A DNA stretch of 64,000 nucleotides from Polymorphum gilvum SL003B-26A1 (GTDB lineage: Bacteria; Pseudomonadota; Alphaproteobacteria; Rhizobiales; Stappiaceae), in assembly GCF_000192745.1 (NCBI RefSeq), contig NC_015259.1, forward strand, positions 372,001 through 436,000, written 5' to 3'. Positions 1 to 8,999 of the stretch are shown here, piece by piece; the first letter of the stretch is position 1; the number at the start of each line of letters is the position of its first letter. The translations under genes and the position numbers were made by a program. Below the pieces are notes generated by a model, which saw only the letters and a program-made list of their open reading frames with translations, did not search any database and had not been told where the DNA came from.

Positions 1-1
1 G

Positions 2-640
2 GCACTGACCGCCTTCCTGCCGCGCGAGGACGTACGCGACGCCTTCGTCTCGCCGAAGGCGAAGATGCTCATGGACCTGCCGCAGGGTGCGGTCGTCGGC
101 TCGTCGTCGCTGCGCCGCCAGGCGATGATCAAGCGCCTGCGTCCCGACATCGAGGTCGTCATGTACCGCGGCAACGTGCAGACCCGGCTGCAGAAACTGG
201 AAGACGGTGCGGTCGACGCGACGCTGCTCGCCTATGCCGGCCTGAGGCGCCTCGGACTTGCCGACGTGGTCACCAGCCTGCTCGACACCGACGCCTTCCT
301 GCCGGCTGTCGGACAAGGCGCCATCTGCATCGAGAGCCGGGTGGAGGATGCTGCCACACTCGGCCTGCTCGCCGCCATCCACGACCGCGAGACGGAGATC
401 CGGCTGACCGCCGAACGGGCCTTCCTGGCCGAACTGGACGGTTCCTGCCGCACGCCGATCGGCGGTCTGGCGCGGATCGACGGCGACCGCCTGTCGCTGG
501 CCGGCATCATCCTGCGTCCCGACGGCAGCGAGGCGCACGAGATCGCCCGCGAGGGCGCCGTCGCCGACGCCGAGGCGATCGGCCGCGAGGCCGGCCGCAC
601 GCTCAAGGCCGCCGGCGGGCCCGGTTTCTTCGCGGCCTGA
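2..640 (+). CDS. hemC: Porphobilinogen deaminase (hydroxymethylbilane synthase), 5'-truncated by the window edge
   Basis: The reading frame is open from base 2, so the start lies outside the window; about 212 C-terminal residues are present. HemC joins four porphobilinogen molecules into hydroxymethylbilane in the cytosol, the step before uroporphyrinogen III. Visible family motifs are VVGSSSLRR followed by a YRGNVQTRL stretch (substrate and cofactor contacts). The C-terminal domain carries [11 protein letters not shown], whose Cys is the attachment site of the dipyrromethane cofactor. hemD starts 15 bp after the stop, so the two are very probably co-transcribed. Confidence 0.95.
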   Translation, partial: ALTAFLPREDVRDAFVSPKAKMLMDLPQGAVVGSSSLRRQAMIKRLRPDIEVVMYRGNVQTRLQKLEDGAVDATLLAYAGLRRLGLADVVTSLLDTDAFLPAVGQGAICIESRVEDAATLGLLAAIHDRETEIRLTAERAFLAELDGSCRTPIGGLARIDGDRLSLAGIILRPDGSEAHEIAREGAVADAEAIGREAGRTLKAAGGPGFFAA

Positions 641-655
641 GGAGGCCGTCGCGCC

Positions 656-1357
656 ATGCGCTTCCTGGTCACCCGACCCCAGCCCGACTGCGCCCGCACG
701 GCACAGCGGCTGCGGGCGCTGGGCCACGAGGCGGTCGAGGCGCCGCTGCTCGCCATCGTCGAGACGCCGCCCGAAAGCTTCGACCTCTCCGGCGTCGGCG
801 CGCTGGCGGTAACCAGCGGGCGTGCCCTGGCCGTCCTCGCCGGCCATCGCCAGCAGGACGTCCTCGTCGGCCTGCCGCTCTACGCCGTCGGCGATCGCAC
901 CGCGGAACGCGCCAGGGCGCTCGGCTTTGCCACGGTGATCGCGGCCGGCGGTGACGTCGCCGCCCTGGCGGAACGCATCGCCGCCGATGGCGTTCGACAG
1001 ACGGTGCTCTATCCCGCTGCGCGCGAGCGGGCCGGCGATCTGGAAGGCCTGCTCGCCGCCCGCGGCGTCGCCTGCCGGACGGTCGAGGTCTACCGCAGCG
1101 AACCGGTCGACGCGCTGCCCGACGCCGTCGCGGCCGCGCTCGCCGCCGAGGCCTTCGACGCGGTGCTGGTCTATTCCGCGCGCACCGCCGGGGCACTGGC
1201 CGCGCTCCTGGCACGGGCCGGTCCGGCCGCTCGAAGGCCGCGCGTGGTGGCGATCTCCGCGGCGGCCGGCGCACCGCTCGACGCCCTGGCCGATGTCGAG
1301 GCTGCGGACCGGCCCGACGAGGCGGCGCTGATCGCGCGGGCCTTAAGCGCCTGTTAA
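656..1357 (+). CDS. hemD: Uroporphyrinogen-III synthase
   Basis: This 233-residue protein has the usual HemD length and opens with MRFLVTRPQPD, the typical first strand. HemD closes hydroxymethylbilane with inversion of ring D to give uroporphyrinogen III. Primary sequence in this family is poorly conserved, but LVYSARTAGALAALL near residue 170 matches the usual VYS.R.A active-site region. The position 15 bp behind hemC and ahead of the Mic60-like and hemY genes supports the call. An AGGAGG-like stretch lies just before the ATG. Confidence 0.9.
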   Translation: MRFLVTRPQPDCARTAQRLRALGHEAVEAPLLAIVETPPESFDLSGVGALAVTSGRALAVLAGHRQQDVLVGLPLYAVGDRTAERARALGFATVIAAGGDVAALAERIAADGVRQTVLYPAARERAGDLEGLLAARGVACRTVEVYRSEPVDALPDAVAAALAAEAFDAVLVYSARTAGALAALLARAGPAARRPRVVAISAAAGAPLDALADVEAADRPDEAALIARALSAC

Positions 1358-1491
1358 CTGCGGCTGGCGCGTCGTGGATGCCGCGTTGCGGCATTTCGCC
1401 CTTTCGTTGCGGTTCCGCCCCGGCGGCGACCGTGTATAGTTGAGCAGGTCCGTCCCGGTGCAGGGACGTGCGCGGGAGAGGAGGACAGGCA

Positions 1492-3207
1492 ATGGTATCC
1501 GACAAGGACAAGCCCGGCACGACAGCCTCCGCCGGCAGCTCCGGATCGTCCGGCACGACCGGGCGGCGCCCGGTGACCATCGACCTGAAGGCCGAGAAGG
1601 TGGAGCCGCGCACGCCGCCGTCCTCGGCTGCGGCTGGAACCGCGACATCCGGCAAGTCCGACACATCCCCGGACAAGCCCGCTGCGCCGGCGTCGAAGCC
1701 GGGCGGCGCCACGGCAGGCGCGGCAGAGGCGACCAAGACCGGGCCGGCCAGGCCCGAGGCGCAGAAACCCGAGGCGCAGAAACCCGAGGCTCCGGCGACT
1801 GCGGCGAAGACCGAGACCGCGAAAGCTGAGACCGCAAAGCCGGCAGAGGCCGTATCGGAGTCCAAGCCGTCAGGTGCGTCCGCGGCGACGGCCGCCGGCT
1901 CCTCCCCAGGCTCGAAATCTCCCGAGCCCAAGCCGTCCGAGCCCGAAAAGGCGTCCACGATGGCGCCGCCGGTCGTGGCGGAGCGCCCGGGCCTCGGCGT
2001 CGTACTCGCTGCCGCCCTGCTGGTCGGGGTCGTGCTCCTCGGAGGTGCCTACGGCCTCAACCGCGCCGGTTACCTGCCGCTCGCCGGAGCTTCCGGCGAT
2101 GGCGAGGCGCTGGCCGCCGCGCAGGCGCGTATCGACACGCTTGAGCAGCGCCTGGCCGAGCTTGCCGGCCGACCGGCCGCGGAGATCGGTCGTGCCGATC
2201 TCGAGCGCTTGTCCGGTCGCCTGGCCGATCTGGACGCGCGCGTCGCCGCAGCGGGCGAGGCCGCCGCCGGAGCCGATCCGGCGCCCGAGATCGCGGCGCT
2301 GAAACAGGGCCTAGACGAGGTCAGGGCAACCGTCGCGTCGCTTGGCTCTGCCGGTGCGGAACCGGCGGGCGCGGGCGAGATCGCGCAGCTGCGCGAGGCG
2401 CTGTCGGACGTCAGTACCGGCCTTGCCGCCGTCGAGACCGGCGCCAGGAGCGCGGAGACCGCCGCCGCTGCGGCCCAGGCGGCGATTGCGACGACCGAAT
2501 CCTCGCTGAAGACGCTGGCCGACGCCCAGCAGCGCACCGCCGCCAGCGTCGCCGAGCTGTCGGCCGGGCTGAGCGCGGCGGGCGCGGCGAGCGCTGCCGC
2601 CGTCGACGAGTTGAAGACCGAGCTTGCCGCCGTCGCCGCGCGCCTCGACGCGGTCGAGGCGACCATGGGCGACGCGACCGCGCGCGAACTGGCCGCCCGG
2701 GCGCTTTCCGTCGCCGCGCTGAAGGCTGCCGTCGATGCCGGCAAGCCGTTTGCGACCGAACTCGCCGCCGTCAAGGCGTCGCTGCCGCAGCAGGCGGCGG
2801 ACCTGTCGTTGCTCGAGTCTCACGCCGCGACCGGCATCGCGCCGGCGCCGAAGCTGATCGCCGAGTTCCCGGCTGCCGCGCGCGCCATCCACGCGACGTT
2901 CGAGCGTCCGTCGGCCGACGGCGACTTGCTCGACAACCTGCTCGCGGGCGCGCGCTCGCTTGTCGCCGTGCGCGGGCCGGGCGACGCCTCAGGCACCGGC
3001 CCCGAGGCCGCGCTGCGGCGCATGGAGGATGCGGTCGCCACGGGGGACCTCGCCGCCGCGCTCGCCGCCTATGCTGATCTGCCGGAGGCCGCGCGTGCCG
3101 CCGGCGCCGGCTGGGCGGCGTCGGCCGAGGCGCGCGTCGGCGTCGACCGGCTGACCGAACAGACCGCCGCCGCCGTCCTGTCCTCGCTCGCCCGCAGGGG
3201 CAGCTGA
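1492..3207 (+). CDS. Mitofilin/Mic60-like inner-membrane protein (COG4223 type)
   Basis: I chose the ATG at 1492 because GGAGAGGAGG lies just upstream; an in-frame start 24 bp earlier lacks this. The 571-residue product has three parts: a long low-complexity Ala/Pro/Lys N-terminal region with repeated KPEAQ units (to about residue 160), one membrane helix (AALLVGVVLLGGAYGL), and a long Ala-rich coiled coil ending in a mitofilin-like C-terminal domain. Alphaproteobacterial homologues of mitochondrial Mic60 shape intracytoplasmic membranes and are known to sit between hemD and hemY, exactly as here. The family is recognised from architecture and context; no alignment was run. Confidence 0.8.
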   Translation: MVSDKDKPGTTASAGSSGSSGTTGRRPVTIDLKAEKVEPRTPPSSAAAGTATSGKSDTSPDKPAAPASKPGGATAGAAEATKTGPARPEAQKPEAQKPEAPATAAKTETAKAETAKPAEAVSESKPSGASAATAAGSSPGSKSPEPKPSEPEKASTMAPPVVAERPGLGVVLAAALLVGVVLLGGAYGLNRAGYLPLAGASGDGEALAAAQARIDTLEQRLAELAGRPAAEIGRADLERLSGRLADLDARVAAAGEAAAGADPAPEIAALKQGLDEVRATVASLGSAGAEPAGAGEIAQLREALSDVSTGLAAVETGARSAETAAAAAQAAIATTESSLKTLADAQQRTAASVAELSAGLSAAGAASAAAVDELKTELAAVAARLDAVEATMGDATARELAARALSVAALKAAVDAGKPFATELAAVKASLPQQAADLSLLESHAATGIAPAPKLIAEFPAAARAIHATFERPSADGDLLDNLLAGARSLVAVRGPGDASGTGPEAALRRMEDAVATGDLAAALAAYADLPEAARAAGAGWAASAEARVGVDRLTEQTAAAVLSSLARRGS

Positions 3208-3234
3208 TTACGCATCTTCAAGGGAACGACCGGC

Positions 3235-5028
3235 ATGATCCGCGCCCTCGTCTTCTTCGCCGTCCTGTTTGCCGTGGCGTTCGGCTTCGCCTGGATGGCC
3301 GACCTGCCGGGCGTCGTCTCGGTCAGCTGGCAGGGCTACGTGTGGGAACAGCCGCCGGTGGTCGCCGCCGTGCTGATCGGCCTCGCGCTGGTGCTGGTGC
3401 TGCTGGCGTTCTGGCTGGTCGGGGCCATCCTGCGCTCGCCGAGGATCGCCCGGCGCTTCTTGCGCCGCCGACGGCGCGACAAGGGCTACGAGGCGCTGTC
3501 GCACGGGCTGATCGCGCTCGGCACCGGCAACGCGAAACGCGCCCGCCGCTACGGCCAGGACGCGGACAAGCTGCTGCGCGGCGAGTCGGCGGCCAGGCTG
3601 CTGCTCGCCCAGGCGGCGCAGATGTCCGGCCAGCACGACGAGGCCCGCCAGCGCTTCGAGGCGATGCTGAAGGATCCCGAGACGCGCGCGCTTGGCCTGC
3701 ACGGCCTGTTCATCGAGGCCGAGCGCCAGAACGAGCCGATCGCCGCGCGCCACTACGCCGAGGAAGCCGCGCGCGCCGTGCCGGGCCTCGACTGGGCCGG
3801 CAGGGCCGTTCTCGGCTACCAGGCGGTCGCTGGCGACTGGGAGGCGGCGATCGCCACCCTGGAGCGCAATTACGCCGCCAGGCTGGTCGACAAGAAGACC
3901 TATCGCCGCCACCGCGCCGTGCTGCTGGCCGCGCGCGCCCTGGAACTGGAGGACGGCGATCCCGAAACCGCGCTGACGCTCGCCAAGGAGGCGCACGGCC
4001 TGGCGCTCGACCTGGTGCCGGCGGCGGTCGTCGCCGCGCGGCTCGCCACCCGCAAGGGCGACGTGCGCAAGGCGGCCAAGATCGTGGAAGCGACCTGGCG
4101 GCTTTCTCCGCATCCGGACCTTGCCGATGCCTATGCCCACGCCCGCATCGGGGACGCCGCGCTCGACCGGCTGGCCCGCGTCAGGACGCTCGCCGCGCAG
4201 CGCGCCCACACCGCCGAAGGCGCGCTGGCGGTCGCCCGCGCCGCGCTGGAGGCGCGCGAGTTCGGCGAGGCGCGCGAGCAACTCAAGCGCGTGCTGCGCT
4301 CCGAGCCGACCCGCGGCGCGTTCGTGCTGATGGCCGAGCTGGAGGAGGCCGAGCACGGCGATCGGGGTCGCGTCCGCGAATGGCTGGCCCGGGCGGTGCG
4401 TGCGCCGCTCGACAAGGCCTGGGTCGCCGATGGTGTGGTGCGCGAGGCTTGGGCGCCGGTATCGCCGGTCACCGGCCGGCTCGATGCTTTCGAATGGACA
4501 ACGCCGACCGGCCTGCCCGAGACGCCGCTGGTCGAGGCGCTCGACGACGCGCTGTTCGAGGCGCCGGCGCTGACCGTCCGGCCGGCCGCGCCGAAATTCG
4601 ACACGCCTGCGGAGGTGCCGCCCGCCGCCGGGGCGGCGCCGGAACCCGCTGCCGACGCCGCCGTGTCCGTGCCGGCGGCCGAGCCGGAGCCGGACGTTGC
4701 CGCGTCCGCCAGTTCCGTCGCCAGCCCCCCCGTCGGCCCGGCGGCGGACAGGGCATCGAGTGGCGGCGCAGCCACCGCCGTGGAGCCTGCAGCAGTTCCC
4801 GCTGCCGCGACACCACCGGCGGCGTCCGTGCCGTCCGCGGCCCTCCCTGTCCAGCCGGCGACGGCCGAGAAGGCTGGCGACAGGACGGGCGGCAAGGCAG
4901 CCTCCGAGGCCGGCGTCAACGGCGCCGACCAGCCGATCACCCTGCCGCTCGGCCGCATGCCCGACGACCCCGGCACGGACGAGGAGGACGACCAGCCCAA
5001 GCCACCGGGCCCGCGCTTCTTCAACTGA
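3235..5028 (+). CDS. hemY: HemY-type TPR membrane protein of the haem cluster
   Basis: The product has 597 residues. Two N-terminal membrane helices (about residues 1-22 and 38-65) match the HemY_N layout. A helical TPR-like region follows (SARLLLAQAAQMSGQHDEARQRFEAML and similar repeats) to about residue 400. The C-terminal 160 residues are Ala/Pro-rich low complexity ending in an acidic tail and PGPRFFN. HemY proteins of this type are linked to haem biosynthesis by gene order; their biochemical role is unsettled, and they are distinct from the protoporphyrinogen oxidase also called HemY. The gene starts 27 bp after the Mic60-like gene. Confidence 0.88.
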   Translation: MIRALVFFAVLFAVAFGFAWMADLPGVVSVSWQGYVWEQPPVVAAVLIGLALVLVLLAFWLVGAILRSPRIARRFLRRRRRDKGYEALSHGLIALGTGNAKRARRYGQDADKLLRGESAARLLLAQAAQMSGQHDEARQRFEAMLKDPETRALGLHGLFIEAERQNEPIAARHYAEEAARAVPGLDWAGRAVLGYQAVAGDWEAAIATLERNYAARLVDKKTYRRHRAVLLAARALELEDGDPETALTLAKEAHGLALDLVPAAVVAARLATRKGDVRKAAKIVEATWRLSPHPDLADAYAHARIGDAALDRLARVRTLAAQRAHTAEGALAVARAALEAREFGEAREQLKRVLRSEPTRGAFVLMAELEEAEHGDRGRVREWLARAVRAPLDKAWVADGVVREAWAPVSPVTGRLDAFEWTTPTGLPETPLVEALDDALFEAPALTVRPAAPKFDTPAEVPPAAGAAPEPAADAAVSVPAAEPEPDVAASASSVASPPVGPAADRASSGGAATAVEPAAVPAAATPPAASVPSAALPVQPATAEKAGDRTGGKAASEAGVNGADQPITLPLGRMPDDPGTDEEDDQPKPPGPRFFN

Positions 5029-5139
5029 GGTGTCTTGGCGGCGACCCGCCCGCCGGTTGCGCGTATCCGCCCCGCCTGCGTCGCGGCGGTCTGCGGCGGG
5101 AGCGGTCGCTGTGACATCCCCGGAACCGGGCGAAAGCGC

Positions 5140-5168
5140 TTGCATCCGCCGCCCGCCTCCGCTATCTA
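5140..5168 (+). promoter_or_regulatory. Probable sigma-70 promoter of the tRNA-Thr gene
   Basis: TTGCAT (5140-5145) and TATCTA (5163-5168) are separated by exactly 17 bp. The predicted start point is about 40 bp before the mature tRNA 5' end at 5217. This is a match by eye to the -35/-10 consensus in the only suitable gap. Confidence 0.55.
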
Positions 5169-5216
5169 GCGGCCCACGATCCGCTCGGCGGCCACGCGCC
5201 GCTGCCACCCGGATTC

Positions 5217-5292
5217 GCCGCTGTAGCTCAGTTGGTAGAGCACGTCATTCGTAATGATGGGGTCGGGGGTTCGAGTCCCTTCAGCGGCACCA
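5217..5292 (+). tRNA. tRNA-Thr(CGT)
   Basis: A full cloverleaf can be folded: acceptor GCCGCTG/CAGCGGC, D arm GCTC/GAGC, anticodon stem CGTCA/TGATG around loop TTCGTAA (anticodon CGT, reads ACG), and T arm GGGGG/CCCTT around TTCGAGT. The CCA end is encoded (5290-5292). Confidence 0.95.
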
Positions 5293-5490
5293 GTTCCTTT
5301 CAGGACACGACACAAACGGGCGGTCCTGGCGAACCCTGTTTCCGTCTCCTTCCCCCGACCCGTTCATCCTTCCTTTGGGTTGTTCTCGCCCCGCTCTTGA
5401 CCCGGCGTCCGAACGCGATTCAACTCGTCTTCCAATGGGGCCGACTCGGCGTCGGCCCCTCAAGAACACGCAACTGCCGGAGGAACGGCC

Positions 5491-6267
5491 TTGGGCGAGA
5501 CGGGCATGGTCGAACTGGTACGGCGCCTCGGCGCGCTGGGCCTTGCCGTGCTCGGCGTCGCAGGCGGGCTGAGCTTCCTCTCCCCCGTCACCGGGCTGCT
5601 GTGCCTGGCTGCGGCGGTCGCGCTCTATGCCGCCCTGCCGAAGCCCAAGCCTCCGACCGGCGCGGTGCAGCCGGACTGGCGGCCGTCCCTGCTCGTCTCC
5701 GACCTGATCGGCTTCGCCGTCGGCGTGCCGCTGGTCTCGCTCGCCCTGCTCGGCGCAGCGCTCACCCCGGGCGGTGGATCGCTGCTGTTGCTGCTGTTCC
5801 TGATCCCGGCCGCGCTCGCCTTCGTCATCTTCGTCATCGGCGCGCGCCAGGCGACGTCCTGGATCCGCTTCTTCGGCAACGGCTTCGAGGCGACCGAATT
5901 CGGCCGCAGCCACCGCGTGCGCTACGCCGATCTCGCCTCGGTGCGTATCCGCCTGTGGACCCTGCCGGGCGGCATCGCCTGGCTGGTCGGCGCCCTTGGC
6001 CGGCCCGACGGCATCGCCTTCCACAGCGGCGCGCGCAGTTCCAAGACGCTGGTGTTCACGCGCAGGGACGGCTCCGTATTCGTCATCTCCTCGGAGGTCA
6101 TCCCCGACCTCGAACGCGTCCTGGTCGACATGGACCGGGCCGGCATCGACCTGCCCGCCGGCCTGTCGGAGCGCGGGCGAAAGTCGATCCGCAAGGTGCG
6201 CGAGAAGCGCTACGGCAAGGTCGAGGAGCCGCTGCCGCCGGCCCGCTCGCCGTTCCAGCGCGGCTGA
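5491..6267 (+). CDS. Hypothetical membrane protein with cytosolic C-terminal domain
   Basis: The start is a TTG at 5491, chosen because GGAGGA ends 6 bp before it; the first in-frame ATG (5506) is too far from that site. The 258-residue product has three to four hydrophobic helices in its first 125 residues (LGLAVLGVAGGLSFL, ITGLLCLAAAVALYAAL-like, a leucine-rich LLLLLFLIPAALAFVIFVIG block). A soluble beta-rich half follows (SWIRFFGNGFEATEFGR onward) resembling small bacterial PH-like domains of membrane proteins. I do not recognise a named family and assign no function. It stands alone between tRNA-Thr and the SLC13 transporter. Confidence 0.7.
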   Translation: MGETGMVELVRRLGALGLAVLGVAGGLSFLSPVTGLLCLAAAVALYAALPKPKPPTGAVQPDWRPSLLVSDLIGFAVGVPLVSLALLGAALTPGGGSLLLLLFLIPAALAFVIFVIGARQATSWIRFFGNGFEATEFGRSHRVRYADLASVRIRLWTLPGGIAWLVGALGRPDGIAFHSGARSSKTLVFTRRDGSVFVISSEVIPDLERVLVDMDRAGIDLPAGLSERGRKSIRKVREKRYGKVEEPLPPARSPFQRG

Positions 6268-6428
6268 GCGGGCGGAAAAGCCGGTTCCCGAAGCTGGCCT
6301 GCCGCGAGCATTCGGTTTTTCGGCGCGCTGCTGCACCGCACATTTGTCCCTTTCGGGGCGCCGCGCCGCGGTGCTACTGATGGAGCAGGGCCGCCCTTGG
6401 CGCGGCGCCGCCAACGGCAGGGGACGCC

Positions 6429-8204
6429 ATGACACTGGATCAGCTCGTTGTCTTCGTTCTGGTCGGACTTGTGTTCCTCAGTTTCCTGAAGGAGGTCTAC
6501 CCGCCGGAGGTGACCGCGCTCGCCGCGTCCGCGGTGCTGCTCGCCGTGGGCATCCTCGAGTCCCGGGAGTTCCTGCAGGTCTTCAGTTCCGGGGCGCCGA
6601 TCACGATCGCGATGATGTTTATCATCAGCGCCGGACTGGAGAGCACCGGCGTGCTCCAGCTGCTCGGCGACTGGCTGCGCAAGTCCGCCCGCGGCTCCGC
6701 GCTGCGCGCCCTGCTCTACATGATGGTCGCCACCATCGCGGCGTCTGCCTTCATGAACAACACGCCGGTGGTGATCCTGCTCACCCCGGTGATGATCTCG
6801 GTGGCCGCGAGCCTGCAGATCGCGCCGTCGAAGTTCCTCATCCCGCTGTCGTTCTCCGCGATCTTCGGCGGTACGCTGACCCTGGTCGGCACCTCGACCA
6901 ACATCCTCATGAGCGGCGTGGCGGCGACCGCCGGCCAGCCGGCCGTGACCATGTTCGAGATGACCCTGCCGGGCTTGGTCTTCGCCGCCGTCGGCATGGC
7001 CTACATGCTCCTTGCCGGTCGCTTCCTGCTGCCCGAGCGCCATTCGCTCGCCAGCCTGATCGGCGACGGCGGGCGCCGGCAGTTCATCGCACGGCTGCTC
7101 ATCCCGGCCGGATCGCGCTATCTCGGGCGCCCGCTCGCCGACCTGCCGTTCACTGGCGGGCAGAGCCGGATCCTCGACGTGATCCGGGGCGAGGCCTCCC
7201 TGCGCAAGGCCATGGACGGCCTGTCGCTTGAGGCAGGCGACCGGATCGTGATCCGCACCGGAACCGGCGAGATCCTGGGCCTGAAGGAAAACGGCCAGGT
7301 CCAGTTCCGCGATATCTCCGACCAGGGCTTCGAGCCGGTCGCGGCCGAACAGTCGGTGCTGATGGAGGCCAGCGTCGGGCCCAAGTCGCATCTGATCGGA
7401 CGGCCGCTCGGCGAACTCAACCTGCGGCGCAGCTACGGCGTCTATGTCATGGCCGTGCATCGCAACGACCGCAACATCAGCGACGACATCGACACCCTGC
7501 GGCTGCATTTCGCCGACACGCTGCTGCTCGAGGGACCGCCGGAAGGCCTGCGCCGGCTAATGCAGGACGGCGGCATCATCAATCTGTCGGCGCCGCAGGA
7601 GCGGCCGGTGCGGCGGGAGAAGGCGCCGATCGCGATCGCCACCATCCTGGGCGTGATGGGGCTGGCGGCGCTCGGGGTCATGCCGATCGAGGCCCTGGCG
7701 GTGATCGGCGCGGTGGTGGTCATGGTTACGCGCTGCGTCGATCCTGCCGCCGCCTTCGAGGCCATCGACTGGCGCATCCTGTTCCTCATCTTCGGCATGC
7801 TCGGGCTCAGTCTCGGCCTGGAAAAGACCGGCGCCGTGCGCCTGATCGTGGAGATCGTGGTCGGGCTGCTCGACGGGCTCGGCCCGCTCGCGGTCCTGGC
7901 GACGGTCTATGTGCTGACTTCCGTCCTGACCGAAATGGTCAGCAACAATGCCGTCGCGGTGCTGATCGGTCCGATCGTCATCGCGCTCGCGGTGCAGCTC
8001 GGCTACGATCCGCGGCCCTTCATCATGGCCGTCATGTTCGCGGCCAGCGCCAGCTTCGCCACGCCGATCGGCTATCAGACTAACACCTTCGTCTACAGCG
8101 CCGGGGGCTACCGGTTCCGCGACTTCCTGGTTGTCGGCCTGCCGCTGAACGTCCTGTTCGCGATCCTCGCGGTCGCGGTGTTGCCGCTGTTCTTCCCGTT
8201 CTGA
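6429..8204 (+). CDS. SLC13/DASS-family anion permease with TrkA-C (RCK_C) domains
   Basis: The product has 591 residues. An AGGGGA ribosome site lies just before the ATG. The first about 200 residues carry hydrophobic helices and the NNTPVVILLTP / GTSTNILMSG signatures typical of DASS (CitT/SLC13) transporters. The second half repeats the fold with a matching SNNAVAVLIGPI and PIGYQTNTFVYS pair. Two RCK_C-like domains (GSRYLGRPLADLPF and KSHLIGRPLGELNL starts, about residues 220-390) sit between the halves, as in the 591-residue SLC13 proteins often misannotated as Na/sulfate symporters. Substrate (sulfate, dicarboxylate or other anion) cannot be read from sequence. It converges tail to tail with the gene at 8208. 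Confidence 0.88.
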   Translation: MTLDQLVVFVLVGLVFLSFLKEVYPPEVTALAASAVLLAVGILESREFLQVFSSGAPITIAMMFIISAGLESTGVLQLLGDWLRKSARGSALRALLYMMVATIAASAFMNNTPVVILLTPVMISVAASLQIAPSKFLIPLSFSAIFGGTLTLVGTSTNILMSGVAATAGQPAVTMFEMTLPGLVFAAVGMAYMLLAGRFLLPERHSLASLIGDGGRRQFIARLLIPAGSRYLGRPLADLPFTGGQSRILDVIRGEASLRKAMDGLSLEAGDRIVIRTGTGEILGLKENGQVQFRDISDQGFEPVAAEQSVLMEASVGPKSHLIGRPLGELNLRRSYGVYVMAVHRNDRNISDDIDTLRLHFADTLLLEGPPEGLRRLMQDGGIINLSAPQERPVRREKAPIAIATILGVMGLAALGVMPIEALAVIGAVVVMVTRCVDPAAAFEAIDWRILFLIFGMLGLSLGLEKTGAVRLIVEIVVGLLDGLGPLAVLATVYVLTSVLTEMVSNNAVAVLIGPIVIALAVQLGYDPRPFIMAVMFAASASFATPIGYQTNTFVYSAGGYRFRDFLVVGLPLNVLFAILAVAVLPLFFPF

Positions 8205-8207
8205 GGC

Positions 8208-8996
8208 TCAGGCATCGATCGCCCAGGCTGGCTTGCGCCGGTCGAAGAAGGCAGCGATGCCCTCGCGCGCTTCCGGCGCCTCCCAGCAGTCGGCGAGCTT
8301 CTCGACCGTCTCGGCGATGACCGCGTCGGAGATCGCCGGGCCGAGCGAACGGGCGAGCGCCTTGGCGGCGGCGACCGCGCCGGGGGCGGCGGTGAGATAG
8401 GGTTTCACTTCCCGCTCGACCGCCTCGTCCAGCTCGTCGGCCTCGACGACGCGGGACACGAGGCCGAGCTCGCGCGCCTCCTCGGCGGAGAAGATCCGCG
8501 CCGACATGAACACACGCCGGGCGTTGCCCTCGCCCATGCGGGCAAGCACATAGGGGCTGATGGTCGCCGGGATCAGGCCGAGGCGGGTCTCGGTCAGGCC
8601 GAACTTCGCCCAGGCGCCGGCGAGCGCCACGTCGCACACGCTCATCAGGCCGATGCCGCCGCCGAAGGCCTGGCCCTGGATGCGGCCGATCAGCGGCTTG
8701 GGCAACTCGTTCAACGCCTGCAGCATCAGCGCCAGCTTGCGCGCCTCGGCGATGCGGGTCGCCCGGTCGGCGTCGAACTGGGCGCGCATCCAGGCGAGGT
8801 CGCCGCCGGCGCAGAAGCTCGTGCCCGCGCCGGTCAGCACGACGACGCGCACGCTGCGGTCGGCGGCGAGCTGGCGGGCGGCCTCGGTCAGGTCGTCGAT
8901 CATCTGCGCCGACATGGAATTGTGCTTGTCTTCGCGCGACAGGGTCAGCGTGGCGACGCCGCGTGCGTCGGTGGAAAGCGCGATGGTCTCGAACAT
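8208..8996 (-). CDS. liuC: Enoyl-CoA hydratase/isomerase, probable methylglutaconyl-CoA hydratase
   Basis: The 262-residue crotonase-fold protein contains GAGTSFCAGGDLAWM, part of the CoA/oxyanion region, and GGGIGLMSVCDVALA. Crotonase-family hydratases in this setting convert 3-methylglutaconyl-CoA to HMG-CoA in leucine and isovalerate breakdown. Substrate specificity is inferred from the neighbours: the HMG-CoA lyase gene lies 3 bp upstream and methylcrotonyl-CoA carboxylase heads the same operon. It is the last gene of the operon; its stop is only 3 bp from the stop of the convergent SLC13 gene. Confidence 0.87.
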   Translation of the reverse strand: MFETIALSTDARGVATLTLSREDKHNSMSAQMIDDLTEAARQLAADRSVRVVVLTGAGTSFCAGGDLAWMRAQFDADRATRIAEARKLALMLQALNELPKPLIGRIQGQAFGGGIGLMSVCDVALAGAWAKFGLTETRLGLIPATISPYVLARMGEGNARRVFMSARIFSAEEARELGLVSRVVEADELDEAVEREVKPYLTAAPGAVAAAKALARSLGPAISDAVIAETVEKLADCWEAPEAREGIAAFFDRRKPAWAIDA

Positions 8997-8999
8997 GGC

